Positions 5,393-6,443 of a stretch of 6,443 nt of DNA are shown in pieces. The translations under genes and the position numbers were made by a program. This DNA is from an uncultured Lachnospiraceae bacterium. GTDB lineage: Bacteria; Bacillota; Clostridia; Lachnospirales; Lachnospiraceae. The stretch is from contig CACZNZ010000216.1 of the NCBI GenBank assembly GCA_902782625.1, forward strand, positions 1 to 6,443, given 5' to 3'. How positions within the stretch are numbered: position 1 is the first letter of the stretch; each line of letters begins with the position of its first letter. Below the pieces are notes generated by a model. It made no database searches. It worked only from the letters and a program-made list of their open reading frames with translations, and was not told where the DNA came from.

Positions 5393-6443
5393 TTAAATTT
5401 GTTTATAAAATGCCTGGATACCTTCACAGACAGCACTGACTTTTTCTTCCGTAAGACCATAGTACATCGGAAGCCGTAGCAGGCGCTCACTTTCGCTTGT
5501 CGTAAATCGGTCTTCTCCGTGGAACCGGCCGTATCGCTGTCCCGCCGGTGCGTTATGGAGCGGAATATAGTGGAATACCGTAGAGATTTCTCTCTGTTTT
5601 AGAAAAGCAATCAGGGCACTTCGCTGTTCAAGATCTTTTGTCTTAATATAGAACATATGAGCATTGTGCGTACAGTGCTCCGGAATGAAAGGAAGTTCGA
5701 TGAGACCTTCCTGCGCCAGCGGGGAAAGCATTTCATAATACATATTCCAGGAATGCATCCGGTTATCGTAGATCATATCTGCAATTTCAAGCTGTGCCCA
5801 GAGATACGCAGCGTTCATATCACTTGGAAGATAGGATGAGCCCGCTTCCACCCAGGTATACTTATCGATTTCTCCCCGGAAGAATTTGCTTCGGTTTGTT
5901 CCTTTCTCACGGATAATCTCAGCCATTTCCTTATGAGCTGGATCACGGATCAGGAGAGCGCCTCCTTCACCCATGCTGTAATTCTTGGTTTCATGGAAAC
6001 TGAAACATCCGTAATCTCCCAGTGAACCGAGAGCTTTTCCTTTATAAGAAGACATAACACCTTGTGCGGCATCTTCGATGACAATCAGCTGATGCCTCTT
6101 TGCAATATCAAGAATCGTGTCCATCTCACAGCCGACACCGGCATAATGGACAGGAACGATTGCCTTGGTCCGTTCTGTCACGGCATCCTCGATCAGCTTT
6201 TCATCGATGTTCATTGTATCCGGCCGTATATCCACAAAAACAGCAGTTGCTCCGCGAAGGACAAAGGCATCGGCAGTAGATACAAATGTGTAAGATGGCA
6301 TGATGACCTCATCTCCTGGACCGATGTCGGCAAGAAGGGCAGCCATCTCTGTCGCATGGGTGCAGGAGGTTGTAAGCAGCGCGGCAGCTGTTCCTGTTCT
6401 TTTTTCAATCCATGCGTTACATTTTTTCGTAAATACGCCGTTG
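5393..6443 (-). CDS. wecE: dTDP-4-amino-4,6-dideoxygalactose transaminase WecE (N-terminus cut by window end)
   Basis: Seen: the frame is open from the right edge to TAA at 5393-5395. The ATG at 6344-6346 is internal, since 32 more codons upstream read NGVFTKKCNAWIEKRTG then LLTTSCTHATEM, continuing the family alignment. The PLP enzyme motifs are present: GDEVIMPSYTFVSTADAF, VFVDIRPDTMNIDE, PVHYAG, VIEDAAQGV (PLP-ring Asp) and GCFSFHETKNY, whose Lys (codon 5984-5986) should form the Schiff base. REKGTNRSKFFRG and TWVEAGSSYLPSDMNAAYLWAQLE follow. The match to remembered enterobacterial WecE/RffA is close along the whole length; about 30 N-terminal residues are missing from about 376. Known: WecE transfers the amino group of glutamate to dTDP-4-keto-6-deoxy-D-glucose, giving dTDP-Fuc4N. 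The partner genes RmlA/RmlB are not in the window. It is the first visible gene of the minus-strand operon, 11 bases before GT2. Alternatives within the DegT/DnrJ/EryC1 family (VioA or FdtB/QdtB types) fit these motifs less well. Confidence 0.9.
   Translation of the reverse strand, partial: NGVFTKKCNAWIEKRTGTAAALLTTSCTHATEMAALLADIGPGDEVIMPSYTFVSTADAFVLRGATAVFVDIRPDTMNIDEKLIEDAVTERTKAIVPVHYAGVGCEMDTILDIAKRHQLIVIEDAAQGVMSSYKGKALGSLGDYGCFSFHETKNYSMGEGGALLIRDPAHKEMAEIIREKGTNRSKFFRGEIDKYTWVEAGSSYLPSDMNAAYLWAQLEIADMIYDNRMHSWNMYYEMLSPLAQEGLIELPFIPEHCTHNAHMFYIKTKDLEQRSALIAFLKQREISTVFHYIPLHNAPAGQRYGRFHGEDRFTTSESERLLRLPMYYGLTEEKVSAVCEGIQAFYKQI

Noticed and set aside
6344..6346. ATG as the start of the WecE gene
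   Set aside because: The 32 codons upstream continue the WecE alignment (FTKKC, TTSCTHATEM), so this Met is internal.

Overview
The window holds six genes packed with almost no non-coding DNA, arranged as two operons that run towards each other. The content is that of a bacterial surface-polysaccharide (capsule, O-antigen-like or wall glycan) locus. Strong AGGAGG-type ribosome binding sites, tightly coupled genes, moderate GC and many AGA/AGG and GGA codons suggest a Firmicute, probably a gut clostridium of the Lachnospiraceae type. That assignment is a judgement by eye, since no rRNA or marker gene is present.

Left, plus strand. The window opens inside an adenylate-forming ligase of the phenylacetate-CoA-ligase/CapK type; its 5' end lies outside, but the ATP-binding P-loop motif is inside. 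A polysaccharide flippase of the Wzx/MOP class follows 13 bases later. A polytopic TraX-family protein, related to membrane acyltransferases, follows after only 3 bases. Together they look like a set that activates a carboxylic acid, exports a lipid-linked glycan and possibly acylates it.

Right, minus strand (read from the right edge leftwards). First is an aminotransferase that closely resembles WecE, the enzyme making dTDP-4-amino-4,6-dideoxy-D-galactose (dTDP-Fuc4N); its first 30 or so residues are cut off by the window end. Next, 11 bases on, is a GT2 glycosyltransferase with two C-terminal membrane segments (polyprenyl-phosphate glycosyltransferase type). An ATP-grasp carboxylate-amine ligase follows and overlaps it by 4 bases (ATGA). 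A coherent, unproven reading is that WecE makes an amino sugar, GT2 puts a sugar on the lipid carrier, and the ATP-grasp enzyme joins a carboxylic acid or amino acid to an amine, perhaps the 4-amino group of Fuc4N.

The most unusual structural point is where the operons meet. The TraX gene and the ATP-grasp gene overlap tail to tail by 63 bases, codon-aligned on opposite strands, with both reading frames looking like authentic family C-termini. There is no intergenic space for a terminator. I saw no RNA genes, mobile elements, CRISPR arrays or promoters; both operon promoters must lie outside. No stretch over 300 bases lacks a gene; the longest gap is 13 bases.
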